64,000 nt of DNA from Tetraselmis striata (taxonomy: Eukaryota; Chlorophyta; Chlorodendrophyceae; Chlorodendrales; Chlorodendraceae). Below, one piece after another: positions 28,528-39,166 of the stretch. Position 1 is the stretch's first letter; each line of letters starts with the position of its first letter. The position numbers were made by a program, and so were the translations under genes. The stretch lies in NCBI GenBank assembly GCA_006384855.1, contig VCJN01000608.1:62001-126000 (forward strand). Reading direction: 5' to 3'. The notes under the pieces were generated by a model, which ran no database searches, was not told the DNA's origin, and saw nothing but the letters and a program-made list of their open reading frames with translations.

Positions 28528-28874
28528 TATGGAAAGGTGATCCCGGCGACTTCTACATGAAGGTCATCGCAAAGAAGTTCCGGGGAGTATGGCACTACGG
28601 CGTGATAACCGGCGTCGTTACCGAGTGGGTGTTGGAGGACTACGGCGGGGCGACCCAGTGGCGCGCTGTTTTCGAGGACGGGGACATTGTGGGCCTTCTG
28701 CGTTCAGAGGTGAGTGGGCCCGGCATGCGTGCTGGTGGCACCACTCAACTGCGGTTGTATGGAATCACACGCACCCGCCCGGTCGGCGTGGCAGGTTGTG
28801 GAGGCTATGGCGGCTGCCCAGGAGCACCCCCCTGTGGATGCGGACATGGAGGCTCGCTTGGTAACCGTCCATGA
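28347..28874 (+). CDS. Tudor/agenet-like ORF, copy C
   Basis: Same core as 8552-9079 (K-K-F-R-G-V-W-H-Y-G-V-I-T and W-R-A-V-F-E-D-G-D). Splice-donor-like GAG-gtgagt at the same place. Only the segment from about 28525 to 28706 is likely coding. Confidence 0.5.
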   Translation: MGGSRSSCRELQPAGAGLGRRRLEGGRCDGRGGGPRWRRRYGHRRACVAAGGRRTRDEGVIWKGDPGDFYMKVIAKKFRGVWHYGVITGVVTEWVLEDYGGATQWRAVFEDGDIVGLLRSEVSGPGMRAGGTTQLRLYGITRTRPVGVAGCGGYGGCPGAPPCGCGHGGSLGNRP

Positions 28875-28970
28875 AGGCGATGACTTGTCCAGTGAATCAC
28901 GCACCTTGCCCGGCGTGCGTTCAACACAACCCGGCTGGCGGAGGCCAAGCAGAACACTGGCTGCCATGGC

Positions 28971-29522
28971 GTGTGCCATGTGCATGTGGTCCTGGGCTAT
29001 GTCAGCATGATCAACCTCTTCCCCCTCGCGCCGTTCCACCTGTTTTTTTTTGGCTTGGGAAGGGACTTCTGGAGGAAATTTGTCACCGTGCAGGGCCACA
29101 TTGGATTCCGAGCTATGAAGCAGGAAGACCGGCGCCAGGCTTTAGTCCCGATACCCAGCAACTTTGAACGCGGGTTGCGCCCTTCGTTTGCAGTGTCCAA
29201 GAATCGAAAGGTAACCTCCCCCCCCCCCCCCCCCCCCCCGGGCGTGGGCGTGGGCGTGGGCGTGGGCGTGACGGCATTCCCCTCCATGACTGCAGGGTCA
29301 GGCAAGGTGACGGTGCAGTCCGGCTGGGTCATGGAGGACTGCTTGCACCACATGGAAACGTTTTCCATTCTTAACGCCGGTCCACTGCTCGAGGAGGCCC
29401 GGGTGAAGGCGATCATGACCGAGAAGGAGCTTCGCGTCCCCAGGCGGTGCTTGGGCACATGTACAAGCGCATGCAAGGAGCTGCGTGGTTCGTCACGCGG
29501 TGGGGGTTGCAGAATGTGGTGA
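28971..29522 (+). CDS. Possible TNP2-like transposase fragment, copy C
   Basis: 183 aa versus 180 in copy B. The difference is three codons inside the poly-Pro/G-V stretch, and the frame on both sides is kept. Same F-H-L-F-F-F-G-L-G-R-D-F-W segment. Confidence 0.4.
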   Translation: MCHVHVVLGYVSMINLFPLAPFHLFFFGLGRDFWRKFVTVQGHIGFRAMKQEDRRQALVPIPSNFERGLRPSFAVSKNRKVTSPPPPPPPGVGVGVGVGVTAFPSMTAGSGKVTVQSGWVMEDCLHHMETFSILNAGPLLEEARVKAIMTEKELRVPRRCLGTCTSACKELRGSSRGGGCRMW

Positions 29523-29956
29523 CGGAGGAGGACGGCCCCGAGCGCAAGGCGCAGGTGGACGCGCTCACTAGGGAGGGGAGGACTCGATACCCAGCGCGGC
29601 GCCAAGGCGCGGCGGCCGGGGCAGCGCGGCGCCAAGGCGCGGCGGCCGGGGCAGCGCGGCGCCAAGGCGCGGCGGCCGGGGCAGCGCGGCGCCAAGGCGC
29701 GGCGGCCGGGGCAGCGCGGCGCCAAGACAGCGCATACAGCGGAATCGGCGGAAAGGGATGCATTACAAGCTGTGGACGGCAGCCGCTGAAAACTATGCGG
29801 TCATGCCGCAACAACCCCAGCACTGACTTCTGGATACCTCTGATCTGGCTGACGGCGGCGGGCTGCGGGATGCAGGGCCGCATGACTGAGGTGGCGGTGC
29901 TGGTGAGCCCGGAGAGTCTGCATGCGGCGGAGGCGGCGCAGCCGCATAGGCACTAG
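29430..29956 (+). CDS. VNTR-bearing ORF, copy C
   Basis: Equivalent to 9634-10152, with the 30-bp VNTR at 29593-29725 encoding A-R-R-Q-G-A-A-A-G-A units. Minor substitutions only. Confidence 0.35.
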
Positions 29957-30486
29957 ACAATGCTCTGAAGCGAGCCCCAATTGTCTGCCCAGCGCCTGCC
30001 CCAATGTAACGCACCAGCTTGGCAGCAATTGGCAGCTCTTTTGCCCCCCCTCCACCCCACAGACACACTACCAATACCAGTTTCTCATCCCGGCGGGCAG
30101 TTGATGCGTATACCCAGGCTTGTGCGTACGCGGTGCCGGGGGGGGGGGGGGATCACTATAGCTAAGCTAGTGATGTGAGATATGAGTGCAGCAACAGATA
30201 TTGTGCAAGATATAATACGATGGCATGCAAGCGGGTCCCCGCTCTTCCACAATCATTGGCCATGCTCCCTCTTGCCCCGCCCCCGGTGCCCTTTAGCTGC
30301 TCTCAGCATCCCGAGTGGGATGGGCGGGGCAGCGGTTGCTACAGAGTGAGGCGTCGCATCGTTTGCAATAGCAACGCAGCCTTTCCGGTTGCATAGTGTG
30401 ACGCAGCCTGGATGTAACCCAGCAGTACGCGCAAAGTGCAAGTGTTACACGTCCGTGTGCCCCACCCAATGACATTGCGCCCGACC

Positions 30487-31165
30487 TCACTGACGGCATG
30501 TCTCGCTCTCCTTCATCTCCTGGGCCGTCCGCCGCCTCACCCTGCGCACCCTACCAGCCGCGCGTGCCTTCTCGGAAGCCTCACACACGGCGGCGCGAGT
30601 CGCGTCGTGGAACGCGTCCCTGACATGGCGGAACTCCGCCCTCACCGTGGCCGTGGTCGGGCAGGGGACTGCCCGCTGATGGGTCGCCATGCATGGGTAC
30701 TTGGGGCCGCACAAAGCCGGGCTGCCGTCGCAGCAACACTCCCAGTCCGTCCGTTGGCCGCAGTCCACGCATGACGGGCGTCCGGCCAGGACACGCCCAT
30801 CATAGTGCATGTGGCCGCCTCCCGCCACTGCTCGTAGTGCTCCGGTCAACATGGCGACGAGCAAGTCGGCATGTCCCGCAGGTGGCTGCGGGGCGGGTGG
30901 CGCGAGCGCAGCCTCGCTCGCCTCGACAACCCCCTCAGCCCGATCAGTCGCCTCGACCACGGCCTCCTACGCCTCCTGACGCGGCGCACCAGGCGCATCA
31001 TCGTCGCCTGGCAGGGCGTCCCCCCCCGCAACGGCGCCGTCGGCGGTGGCCGACGCCGTCGTGGCGGGGTGTTGTGAGGAGGTGGCCCTAGACATAGGTG
31101 GGGCCGGCACCGCCATGTGTTGCTCCACATGCGGTGCGGTTCCTGACGCGACAGCTCCGTCGCAC
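30487..31165 (-). pseudogene. Zinc-ribbon gene, copy C, with nonsense codon
   Basis: Equivalent to 11080-11721, but the + strand shows cta at 30967-30969 where copy B has ctc, giving a TAG after R-Q-E-A. Downstream the frame still encodes the zinc ribbon (C-V-D-C-G-Q-R-T). Upstream the reading frame is open to about 31587. Confidence 0.6.
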
Positions 31166-31422
31166 CAGTACCGGCGCCGGCACCCCACGCCTGCTGGGCT
31201 TACCACCAACCGGCATGTTTCCTTTGGGAGGCGGTTCATCCGCGTCGGAGGTGAGCGGCGGTGCCTGTGTGGGTGTGGATACTGCCCGGCCATTAGGGCT
31301 CCCGCCGCCTGCCGCTCCGCCGACCCACGCCGCGGCGTGTGCTGCGCCCTGCATAGTCGCCTCGAATATAATATACATGACGCGGGGACGGGGGGGGGGG
31401 GGCGGGGATTCGTGCGTTTCGT

Positions 31423-31713
31423 ATGTCGGCGGAAAGGCGTGCGAAGCTGCGGCTGGCGAAGGTGGTGGAAGTAAGCGTGGCGGCGTCGGCGGCGTATTAC
31501 CGTGCGCAACCCCGCGGCAGCAAGCGCCGGACTCGGCGTGTGCCGGCGGCAGAGCTGCGAAGCCATGGACACGGTACGGGATGCCAAGTCTGGCTAAGCA
31601 ACTGCCGAGGCTGGCGGCTTAACCCCCATGTCCGGCGGTTGAGGGACGGAAAGTGCGTAGAAGTTGATCGGCAAAGCGGGCATATAAGCCTGGCTGTGCT
31701 AGGTTCCTATTAA
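31423..31713 (+). CDS. Small basic ORF, copy C
   Basis: 97 aa, same as 12019-12321 apart from a 12-bp in-frame deletion after A-Y-Y-R-A and an I to S change. Confidence 0.5.
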   Translation: MSAERRAKLRLAKVVEVSVAASAAYYRAQPRGSKRRTRRVPAAELRSHGHGTGCQVWLSNCRGWRLNPHVRRLRDGKCVEVDRQSGHISLAVLGSY

Positions 31714-32127
31714 GTAATGGCGGTTTGTGCTAAGTAATTCGTAGGGGTAGACCATGCAGCGCAGGTAGGGGGCGGTATAAATGAGGCCGGGCACATATAC
31801 TGCTCCACGAAACGACACTGTCGCACGTGTAGTTGAATAGACGCCCCCCCCCCCCCCCCCCCCCCCGCCGGGTCGGCCCGCCGGGTCGGCCCGCCGACCC
31901 GCCACGGCATGTAATATCTGTCATGCATCGCCGGGGTATGTGTGAGTGGATGCCCCGCCGCCACATCCCCCCCCCACCCCCCCCCCCCCATTTACACTTG
32001 TGCACTCATTAAGTTTGGGCTGGTTTCGGAGCAGTACATGTACGTATGTATATACATTAAATGGAACGTAGGACCTGCGCGGAAAGAGGCGGGGCTGGCG
32101 GAGTGCGTTATGGGTGCGTAGAGTAGC

Positions 32128-33245
32128 GTGTTGGTGAGATTCGGGGTGCATCGGACGCCGGATGCCCATCCACCCAGCGTAAAAGACGCGTACGTAATAT
32201 TCACACTATATATATTCACACGCAAATGTGTGAAAACCGGACATTCCGTGCCGGATGGGTGGGAATACGGCGTCCGATGCAGCCAAAACCCCAGCAACAC
32301 GCTATTCTGCGCACCGCCAATGCACTCCGCCAGCACCGCCTCATTCTCTGTCGATTTCGAAAACGCCTTCACATTATCCACCGCTAATTGCAATTGCCAC
32401 CGTGTAATGTTGTCACGATGTGCGCACACAACAACACTTACTACCGGTTCCGACGCGGATGGAGGCGAGGCTTGCGGAGTGCGTTGGGGGTGCGTAGAGT
32501 AGCGTGCTGCAAATAATTGGGGTGCATCGGACGCCGGATGCCCATCCACCCGGCGTAAAAGACGCGTAATATTCACACTTTATTAACACACAAATGTGTG
32601 AAAACCGGACATTCCGTGCCGGATGGGTGGGAATACGGCGTCCGATGCAGCCAAAACCCCAGCAACACGCTATTCTGTGCACCGCCAATGCACTCCGCCA
32701 GCACCGCCTCATTCTCTGTCGATTTCGAAAACGCCTTCACATTATCCACCGCTTATTGCAATTGCCACCGTGTAATGTTGTCACGATGTGCGCACACAAC
32801 AACACTTACTACCGGTTCCGACGCGGATGGAGGCGAGGCTTGCGGAGTGCGTTGGGGGTGCGTAGAGTAGCGTGCTGCAAATAATTGGGGTGCATCGGAC
32901 GCCGGATGCCCATCCACCCGGCGTAAAAGACGCGTAATATTCACACTGCTTTATAACACACAAATGTGTGAAAACCGGACATTCCGTGCCGGATGGGTGG
33001 GAATACGGCGTCCGATGCAGCCAAAACCCCAGCAACACGCTATTCTATGCACCGCCAATGCACTCCGCCAGCACCGCCTCATTCTCTGTCGATTTCGAAA
33101 ACGCCTTCACATTATCCACCGCTAATAATTGCAATTGCCACCGTGTAATGTTGTCACGATGTGCGCACACAACAACACTTACTACCGGTTCCGACGCGGA
33201 TGGAGGCGAGGCTTGCGGAGTGCACTTGCGGTGCACAGACTAGCG
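32128..33245. repeat. 368-bp tandem repeats, copy C
   Basis: Markers at 32226, 32594 and 32964, periods 368 and 370. The same three-unit array is split by the Ty3 element in copy B, which confirms the reconstruction of the insertion. Confidence 0.9.
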
Positions 33246-33675
33246 GGAGACTAGATCCATTGTCGCTTATTTACAAGCACGGGCGGTGCTGCCAGACCTG
33301 ATCGTCTACGGCCGATATAATATTCACACTATATTAACATCGGTGCACACCGCCGCACACCGCCGCACACCGCCGCACAACGCTGCGCGTGCACATTCGT
33401 CGCACACATTATCCCGGATTCACTCGCCGTATCCATTACGCCGTGCTACTTCAACAATAAACATTGCGAAATTACACCGACACAATGCCGCACCTACTAG
33501 CTCTTGACAATACGTGCATATAAATAGTAGTGGCGCGCTGCTCCTCGCCTCCGATGTGTCGTTGACTGCTGCGGAAGGCGGTCGTCGACTGGGTGTTAGT
33601 TTCTCCACCTCGGCCGCCCCCCCCCCCCCCCCCCCCCCGCCCCCCCCCCTCCCCCCCTTCACCGCTCACAGCGCC

Positions 33676-33964
33676 ATGGCCAACCTCGCCCCCCCGGGCA
33701 AAAGTGGGCGGCGAGCCTTGCTGTCTCGCGTGTCCGCGCCGCCGGCATCGAGGAGGACGAGAAAGACATGAGGAAACGCGTGACAAGGTGGGCGCGCAAC
33801 AAAACACTCCATCCTCCACATTAGCACGCACCCACTCGTGGCTAACTTGTGCCGCGCGCAGGTTCGTCCGGGAGCGCCATAAGGCCCACCTCAACGCCAA
33901 GGCTTCCACAGTGCCAGCGGCGCAACTCGTGGTGGCCGAGGAGGCCGCATCCTCAGCCGCTTAA
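33676..33964 (+). CDS. Small spliced ORF, copy C
   Basis: Same 74-nt intron (33788-33861) and exon 2 as copy B. The upstream poly-C differs in length, so the upstream frame is not shared. This argues that the start lies downstream of the run. Confidence 0.45.
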
Positions 33965-34036
33965 AGGCGAAACGATTGTGGCTTGTTGTGGGTGTCTGTG
34001 CACAGGGGGCGTCCCGACGCGAAGGTAAGGAAACTC

Positions 34037-34276
34037 ATGGCGGCGTCGTCGACGGCACAGCCTCCCGGGGTGGTGAAGACACTGACGGATGACAAGAAGC
34101 GGAAGAGGCCAGTGAAGAAACGCCGAGGTAAGAAACTGACGGTCGCGGAGTCGGAGGCGGAGTCGGAGGCGCAGGCGGAGGCGGAGGCGGAGGCGGAGGC
34201 GGAGGCGGAGGCGGAGGCAGCGAGATCGTCGAAGCGGAGGGTCCCCCGGGCACGCAAGAACAAGAACAAGCAGTAG
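34037..34276 (+). CDS. Lys/Arg-rich ORF with Glu-Ala repeat, copy C
   Basis: 79 aa, longer than in copy B by whole hexamer repeats. The basic blocks on both sides are unchanged apart from a Leu to Pro change. Confidence 0.45.
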   Translation: MAASSTAQPPGVVKTLTDDKKRKRPVKKRRGKKLTVAESEAESEAQAEAEAEAEAEAEAEAARSSKRRVPRARKNKNKQ

Positions 34277-34989
34277 CCCCCGCCCCCTTACCCCCCCCCC
34301 CCCCCCAGGCGGGAGCGGCTGGCGGCGAGGGGGGGCGGGGGGGGCGGGGCGGGCGTGGTCCCCCCGCCCCCGCACACCCCCCCCCCCCCCGGGCCACATT
34401 CCCCGATGGCAGCTGTCGCGAATATTGTAATTCAAACATTCTTCGGCAAACCGCTGCCTGCCCCCGCCCTCCCCCTCGCGAATATTTATGTAACGTGAGC
34501 ACTCTTTGGCAACACATGGCAGCCAAACCGCCCATCTGATGACCTTTGATCGGACGGCTGGCAGGCCCGTTCAGCAGTACTAGCTATAATGTACACAAAA
34601 TTCCCCAGTGTTACCAAATACGTACGGCTGCGATTTGCGCTCCCATGTACTAATAGTCGTAGTTATCCACAGGACCACTCGTCATCGTGCCCGGGTACCG
34701 GGTACCGGGTACTAGATACCCGGTACCGGCGTAATAAATATATCGCGTACTACCCGGTACTACACGGACAACCTTGTACCTTGTACGTCAGTGCCATGTA
34801 CGCTTCACCGGGCTGGTACGACTACCAGAATGATGACAAAAAGGATTTATCGCCCGCCGGCAATAACGCCGGATGTACTCGCACGTAACTGGATGGACGT
34901 GCCGCCACCAGCAGCAGCCTTCACGGATAAATAATAGTCGCTAGTAGTAGTGCTTCGTCACCTGTATGTCACATCTGAATCTCACAGCG

Positions 34990-35777
34990 GGGGTATCACC
35001 GTCATAATTTGGGGTTGTTAGTTCCGGAGTTCATAGATTTTATCAATAGTCAGGTTATTGCGTCAACACCTGAGGGCTTAACTGCCTTTAGTTTGGGTGG
35101 GGTCCCCGCCTCCCTTCACGGCGCCCTGGATTTTACTGGGAATGGGAAATTTTCCAGCTATGGTGTCGGGCCCTCCCTCACATTGCCTTTTTTTGTTGCA
35201 CATGTATCGCACTCCCGAAATGCTTTGCTCCGCGGGTTGGGGTTGGCCCCAACTCGCAGTACTCGAATGGGCCGACGCCCAAACGGGTAGGCGGACCTTT
35301 CGTGGTCAGTGCTGGGTATTTTGATGGCAGTGTTTTAGGCGGTGATCCAACAGTATTGGAAATTCTGTCACTGGCCTTCAATTAGTCTTGCAGAATGCTT
35401 CGGCAATTTGCTTCATGACTATACCGAGCGTCGCCTATCCAGGGCTTTCCGTAACTACTACTGGATCGCTGCCTAAACGGCCGCCGTAGAGACGCTGCAA
35501 GGGTTTCACTGGTGCCAGTCCTATCCCGGGGGATAGAAAAACATAATATCTATCCATAGGACGAAAGCTCACACGCGCCGAGCATTATTATTCAGACCCG
35601 AGAGCGTAATATGCGAAAATGGGTCCCCGAACATTACCAAGTCGGGCCAGTCCGTCAGCTCTCATGCCAAAAGGCTACACGAAATATCACAATAAAAATC
35701 AGACGATCGGTTCACAGATTCGGGCTCTCACAGGTCGTGAGACACTGCACGATCGGTAAAAATTTCACAAGCTCATT
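34990..35777. other. Right flank of copy C, no recognised gene
   Basis: Begins with the GGG duplication and the tail of the LINE relic. 35009-35324 has moderately long frames without recognisable motifs. Nothing else supported. Confidence 0.5.
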
Positions 35778-36152
35778 CCCCTACCTCTTGGGTTGAGCGG
35801 AGGAAAAGGAGAGCCGCGTCCGAAATCGCCTGGAATACGTGAGAATCGATACCGGTCGCAATACGGTTTTATCACGGATTTTTAGGCGTCCGTCCTCCGT
35901 CATCCGTCCTCCCCCATACGCGCTTCGCGCATGAACCGTCATACGTTCGGTGTTCGGTCGTTTGACTTCACGGTACAGGTACGAGGACGGTAAGGTTCTG
36001 AATGGATGCGCGTGTATTCTAGCCCAGGCACGTCATATATTCGTCTAAAACGCCAAAATAACGCGGTACCGCAGCGCGTTTTTACTGCTGCTGAATCAGC
36101 AAGCGAGACTATTCAGCGACTATTCCTTACCTATATACGGTAGTCCAAGTAT

Positions 36153-36483
36153 TTCAAAGTTGAGTCTGGTTTTGCCAAAAAGGTCGCGCAGGCTGTTTTA
36201 CACGGTCAAGAGCCGAAATTGGCAGGAAGGTTTAGCGAAAAGCGTGGAGGGAAAACGGAGTCAGGGGGGGCGCTGCGTGGAACGCAGCGAAAACTGGAAG
36301 ATGGCAGGCTCAGCTGTTCTGGCTGCTTTTATGTCTACTCGTGCTGCACCCAACAAGGGCGCAACAACAGTTACTAGTTCCCGTACCACTGTGCAGCACT
36401 TGTAGCTGAAAAAGCGGTTAGGTCAAGGATGGAAACCCCATAAACTAGTTTAGATCATTTCAAAGTTGAGTCTCGTTTTGCCA
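36153..36483 (-). repeat. B1-A2-B2 end of the YR element
   Basis: B2 36153-36177, A2 36271-36458, B1 36459-36483. B repeats start ttcaaagttgagtct; 93 bp separate A2 from B2. Confidence 0.85.
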
Positions 36484-36536
36484 GTCTTGAGCGAACGTAG
36501 AGAGCGGTGGATTGACGGAGAAGGGGTAGCGCCAAG

Positions 36537-38162
36537 TCATGAAGGAGGCACTGGGAAGGCCACCGCTGCGGAGTCCTGTTGGACTTGGAAGTGGCGGAGG
36601 GGGGCGATGTGTCCAAAGAAGAACCACGCGCCAGGAGAAGGAAGAACGTTGGGGTCGATGTAGTCCAGAACGACATCGGAGTTAGTGGCCCACCCGCCTT
36701 GGTAGCGGATGTGGGACAGTGGCGCTCCGATGGCGTTTGCAGCAGAGGCTGCGCCCTTGCGTAGACTGTGTGAAGTCCAGGAAGTGCCAGCAGGAGGGGC
36801 TGCGTTGACTAGGTTGACCGCTGTAGACAACCAGTCTGACATCGTAGCCGCAGTCCAAGGTTTTGACTGCTCAGCCACATTTACAGCCCAGAAGTTGGAG
36901 GCAGCCAAGCCAACAGTAACCAGGGGGACAGACTGGACGTTGTCGATGAAGTAGCGTAAGAGTCGTGCCACTCGAGGGTGCTCGGACACCGGAAGGAGCA
37001 GTACGCGCAGGTCGTCGGGTCCCCGACGGCCAGCGCGACCCTTCTCGCGGTAGACCTGCAAGGTGATGTTGTAGGTGTCGACATGCACATCTTGCGCTCG
37101 ACAGGAGACGCCAGTAAGGCCCCTGGCAAAGAACAGGAAGTTGACAACCGAAGCCAAGAGGGCTCGGTAGTCGAGGTGGGACTCTGGATAAGGAGCAGAC
37201 ACAATTAGCTCGGCCTTTGAGACGAAGCGGTAAGCTACATCCGCAGGCAGAGGGACACGCAAAGGGGCAACGTCCAGCCGGCGCTGCCGCAACATTAACC
37301 CACGCCTTGCCGAAGTGAGGTGTAGGCTGTCCTTGGCGATCGGGACGAGGTTGTGCAGCTCGAAGAAGGTGTTGATGGCAGACAGGTAGGGCTGCAGCGA
37401 CTTGGCTGCGATGTGACCTCGCTCCCCGATCCAGGCAACGTACCGAACAACAGTAGCAGTAGTCGCCTCCAGCGGGCTGATGTTCTCGGAGTCGTGGCAG
37501 AACTCAGCGAACTGAGACAGTCTGCCGGCGTAGCTCTTGAGGGTCTGCGCGCTGAGGGAGCTGGAGAGCAGGTCCAGCGTCCGCTGGCCTAGCTCGTCTG
37601 AGCCGAACGCGTCCTGCAGCCGAGATCGCAATGACGCAGCCCATGGAGCGATAGCTGCGGGCTCGTCGATTACGTAAGTGCGTCGTTTTACTGACAGAGT
37701 TCCACTGGCACGGCTACTGTTCGCAAAGTACTCGGCAGCAGCGGTTAGGTTCCCGGCGGTTGGCCGGTAGTTGCTGGACGGGTTTGCAGTAGCTTCAGTA
37801 CGGGTTTGCGGGGCTAGGTTCAGGTAAGAGGGCCGCCCCGCGCGCCCGTCGCGCTCGTAGCGCCTGTCCCGTGCGTAACGTACACGCGCGAAACTTGGTC
37901 GTTGCGAACCGGTTGTAACACGTAGTGTAACAACCGACGAACGCAGAGTTGGGGTTGTAAGAAAGGCGGATGGTTGAGCCGCCATGTGCAGGTGTGCGGA
38001 TGGTTGAGCCGCACTCGGCTGTAGCTGTAAGAAGCGCCGCACCGAGGAAGGTCTAAATGAAGTCTGTAAGGTGGGGGGGTCAGGTCCTGACACAGGGCGC
38101 TCATCCCGCCGTTGAGCTGCAAGGGTGCGTTTTGCGGCGGTCACCGAAAGGTGGCCTCGCAA
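36537..38162 (-). CDS. Tyrosine recombinase of the DIRS/PAT-like element
   Basis: 541 aa counted from a TTG; the frame is open 12 codons further up to the TGA that ends the Gag-like ORF. N-terminal 150 residues are low-complexity. Residues about 190-280 form a SAM-like core-binding domain (Q-T-L-K-S-Y-A-G-R-L-S-Q-F). The catalytic domain has F-F-A-R-G-L-T (first Arg), Y-R-E-K-G-R (Lys), H-S-L-R-K-G (H-x-x-R), G-G-W-A-T-N-S (H/W box) and L-D-Y-I (Tyr nucleophile). All catalytic positions appear intact. It would integrate a circular DNA intermediate. Confidence 0.88.
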   Translation of the reverse strand: MRGHLSVTAAKRTLAAQRRDERPVSGPDPPTLQTSFRPSSVRRFLQLQPSAAQPSAHLHMAAQPSAFLTTPTLRSSVVTLRVTTGSQRPSFARVRYARDRRYERDGRAGRPSYLNLAPQTRTEATANPSSNYRPTAGNLTAAAEYFANSSRASGTLSVKRRTYVIDEPAAIAPWAASLRSRLQDAFGSDELGQRTLDLLSSSLSAQTLKSYAGRLSQFAEFCHDSENISPLEATTATVVRYVAWIGERGHIAAKSLQPYLSAINTFFELHNLVPIAKDSLHLTSARRGLMLRQRRLDVAPLRVPLPADVAYRFVSKAELIVSAPYPESHLDYRALLASVVNFLFFARGLTGVSCRAQDVHVDTYNITLQVYREKGRAGRRGPDDLRVLLLPVSEHPRVARLLRYFIDNVQSVPLVTVGLAASNFWAVNVAEQSKPWTAATMSDWLSTAVNLVNAAPPAGTSWTSHSLRKGAASAANAIGAPLSHIRYQGGWATNSDVVLDYIDPNVLPSPGAWFFFGHIAPLRHFQVQQDSAAVAFPVPPS

Positions 38163-38198
38163 GGCTCCTGCAGCTCCGACGAGCGGCGCCCCACGCCA

Positions 38199-39053
38199 TC
38201 ATTCGTGCTCACCTTCGCGGCCGCGTCCACGTCCGCCACCACGTCCTCGCCCACGCCCGCGGCCTGCAGCTGCAGCCGCTACTCGAGAAGTAGCGGTCGC
38301 CTTGGCGCTGCTGGCTACGGTCGCCTCGAAGACACGACGCTCGTAGTCTCTCATCAGGTCCCCAAAAATCGCAGAACCCAGATGCTCCGCAGCGGGCTGA
38401 AAATGCTGAGCTCGCAGCACATCCAGAACGCCTTGGTCACCGTGCACACGCTTGATCTCATTCAGCCTCCGCAGGAAGGCTAGACGAAAACGAAACGCCT
38501 TGTCGATGGCCTCGGCGTGATTCCGAGCTCTCGCGAGGTAGGGGGTGAAGTCCTGGTTAGTGGTGGGGACGTAAGGTAGCAGCTCGTCGAGCGCCACGAA
38601 AAGGGCGGCCATGTGAGCCCCGAAACACGACATCCACAAGTACTCCTCCTGGGCCGGCAGACGCCGGTCATCCTGCTTGAGGTACTCGTTCGTTAGGTCG
38701 GTGCTCAATGGGAAAAGTCCAGGCACTCGGCTGACCGGTCGAACGGCCTCGTAACCAGACTCTGCTCTCTGCAGTAGCTCTGGCACCGCGAGGTAATCAT
38801 CCTCGGCACTCACGGATTTTGCTCCGACATGGCCGCTCTGGGCTAGCTCTAGCAAGTCGGGGCGCTCTGCGGCTCCCCCGCTGCCTGTCGGCTGTCCCGC
38901 GAAGCGCTGCCCGGAGCCGGAGCCATGTGCCCCTTCTCCATCAACAACGCGATCACGAGCCGTCAATTGTGCCACAGCTGTAGCCAATGCACGCACATCT
39001 GCTTGCAACGACGTGAGCGTCGGCTCAACGACGGGTTCTTCTCCATCTGACAT
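38199..39053 (-). CDS. Gag-like ORF of the YR element
   Basis: 284 aa from M-S-D-G-E-E-P (the frame is open 11 codons upstream). An N-terminal coiled-coil-like heptad run (L-T-S-L-Q-A-D-V-R-A-L-A), a central globular region (E-Y-L-W-M-S-C-F-G-A-H-M, F-R-F-R-L-A-F-L-R-R-L-N-E-I), and a C-terminal R-G-R-G-R-G-R-G-G-G nucleic-acid-binding tail. This composition resembles Gag-like ORF1 of DIRS elements. The TGA stop is followed in the same frame by the recombinase. Confidence 0.75.
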   Translation of the reverse strand: MSDGEEPVVEPTLTSLQADVRALATAVAQLTARDRVVDGEGAHGSGSGQRFAGQPTGSGGAAERPDLLELAQSGHVGAKSVSAEDDYLAVPELLQRAESGYEAVRPVSRVPGLFPLSTDLTNEYLKQDDRRLPAQEEYLWMSCFGAHMAALFVALDELLPYVPTTNQDFTPYLARARNHAEAIDKAFRFRLAFLRRLNEIKRVHGDQGVLDVLRAQHFQPAAEHLGSAIFGDLMRDYERRVFEATVASSAKATATSRVAAAAAGRGRGRGRGGGRGRGREGEHE

Positions 39054-39166
39054 AGTAACGCACGGACGTACGGACGAGAATATCACACTCGGATGGCGAG
39101 CCGGGTGTGGTCTTGAACAACCTGGGGTGACCTTGCTCGCAACGGGTTACGAGACAGTTTTTACAT

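Larger units (their letters stand above)
27515..34989 (+). mobile_element. CACTA-like DNA transposon, copy C (complete, 7.5 kb)
   Basis: Starts CACTGTGAGATTCAG at 27515 and ends CTGAATCTCACAGCG at 34989 (one base changed from CAGTG). It is flanked by GGG on both sides (27512-27514, 34990-34992); removing it restores ggtGGGgtatc in the LINE relic. Same gene order as copy B without the Ty3 element, with very high identity to B over most of its length. Several genes carry breaks, so it is probably non-autonomous. Confidence 0.85.
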
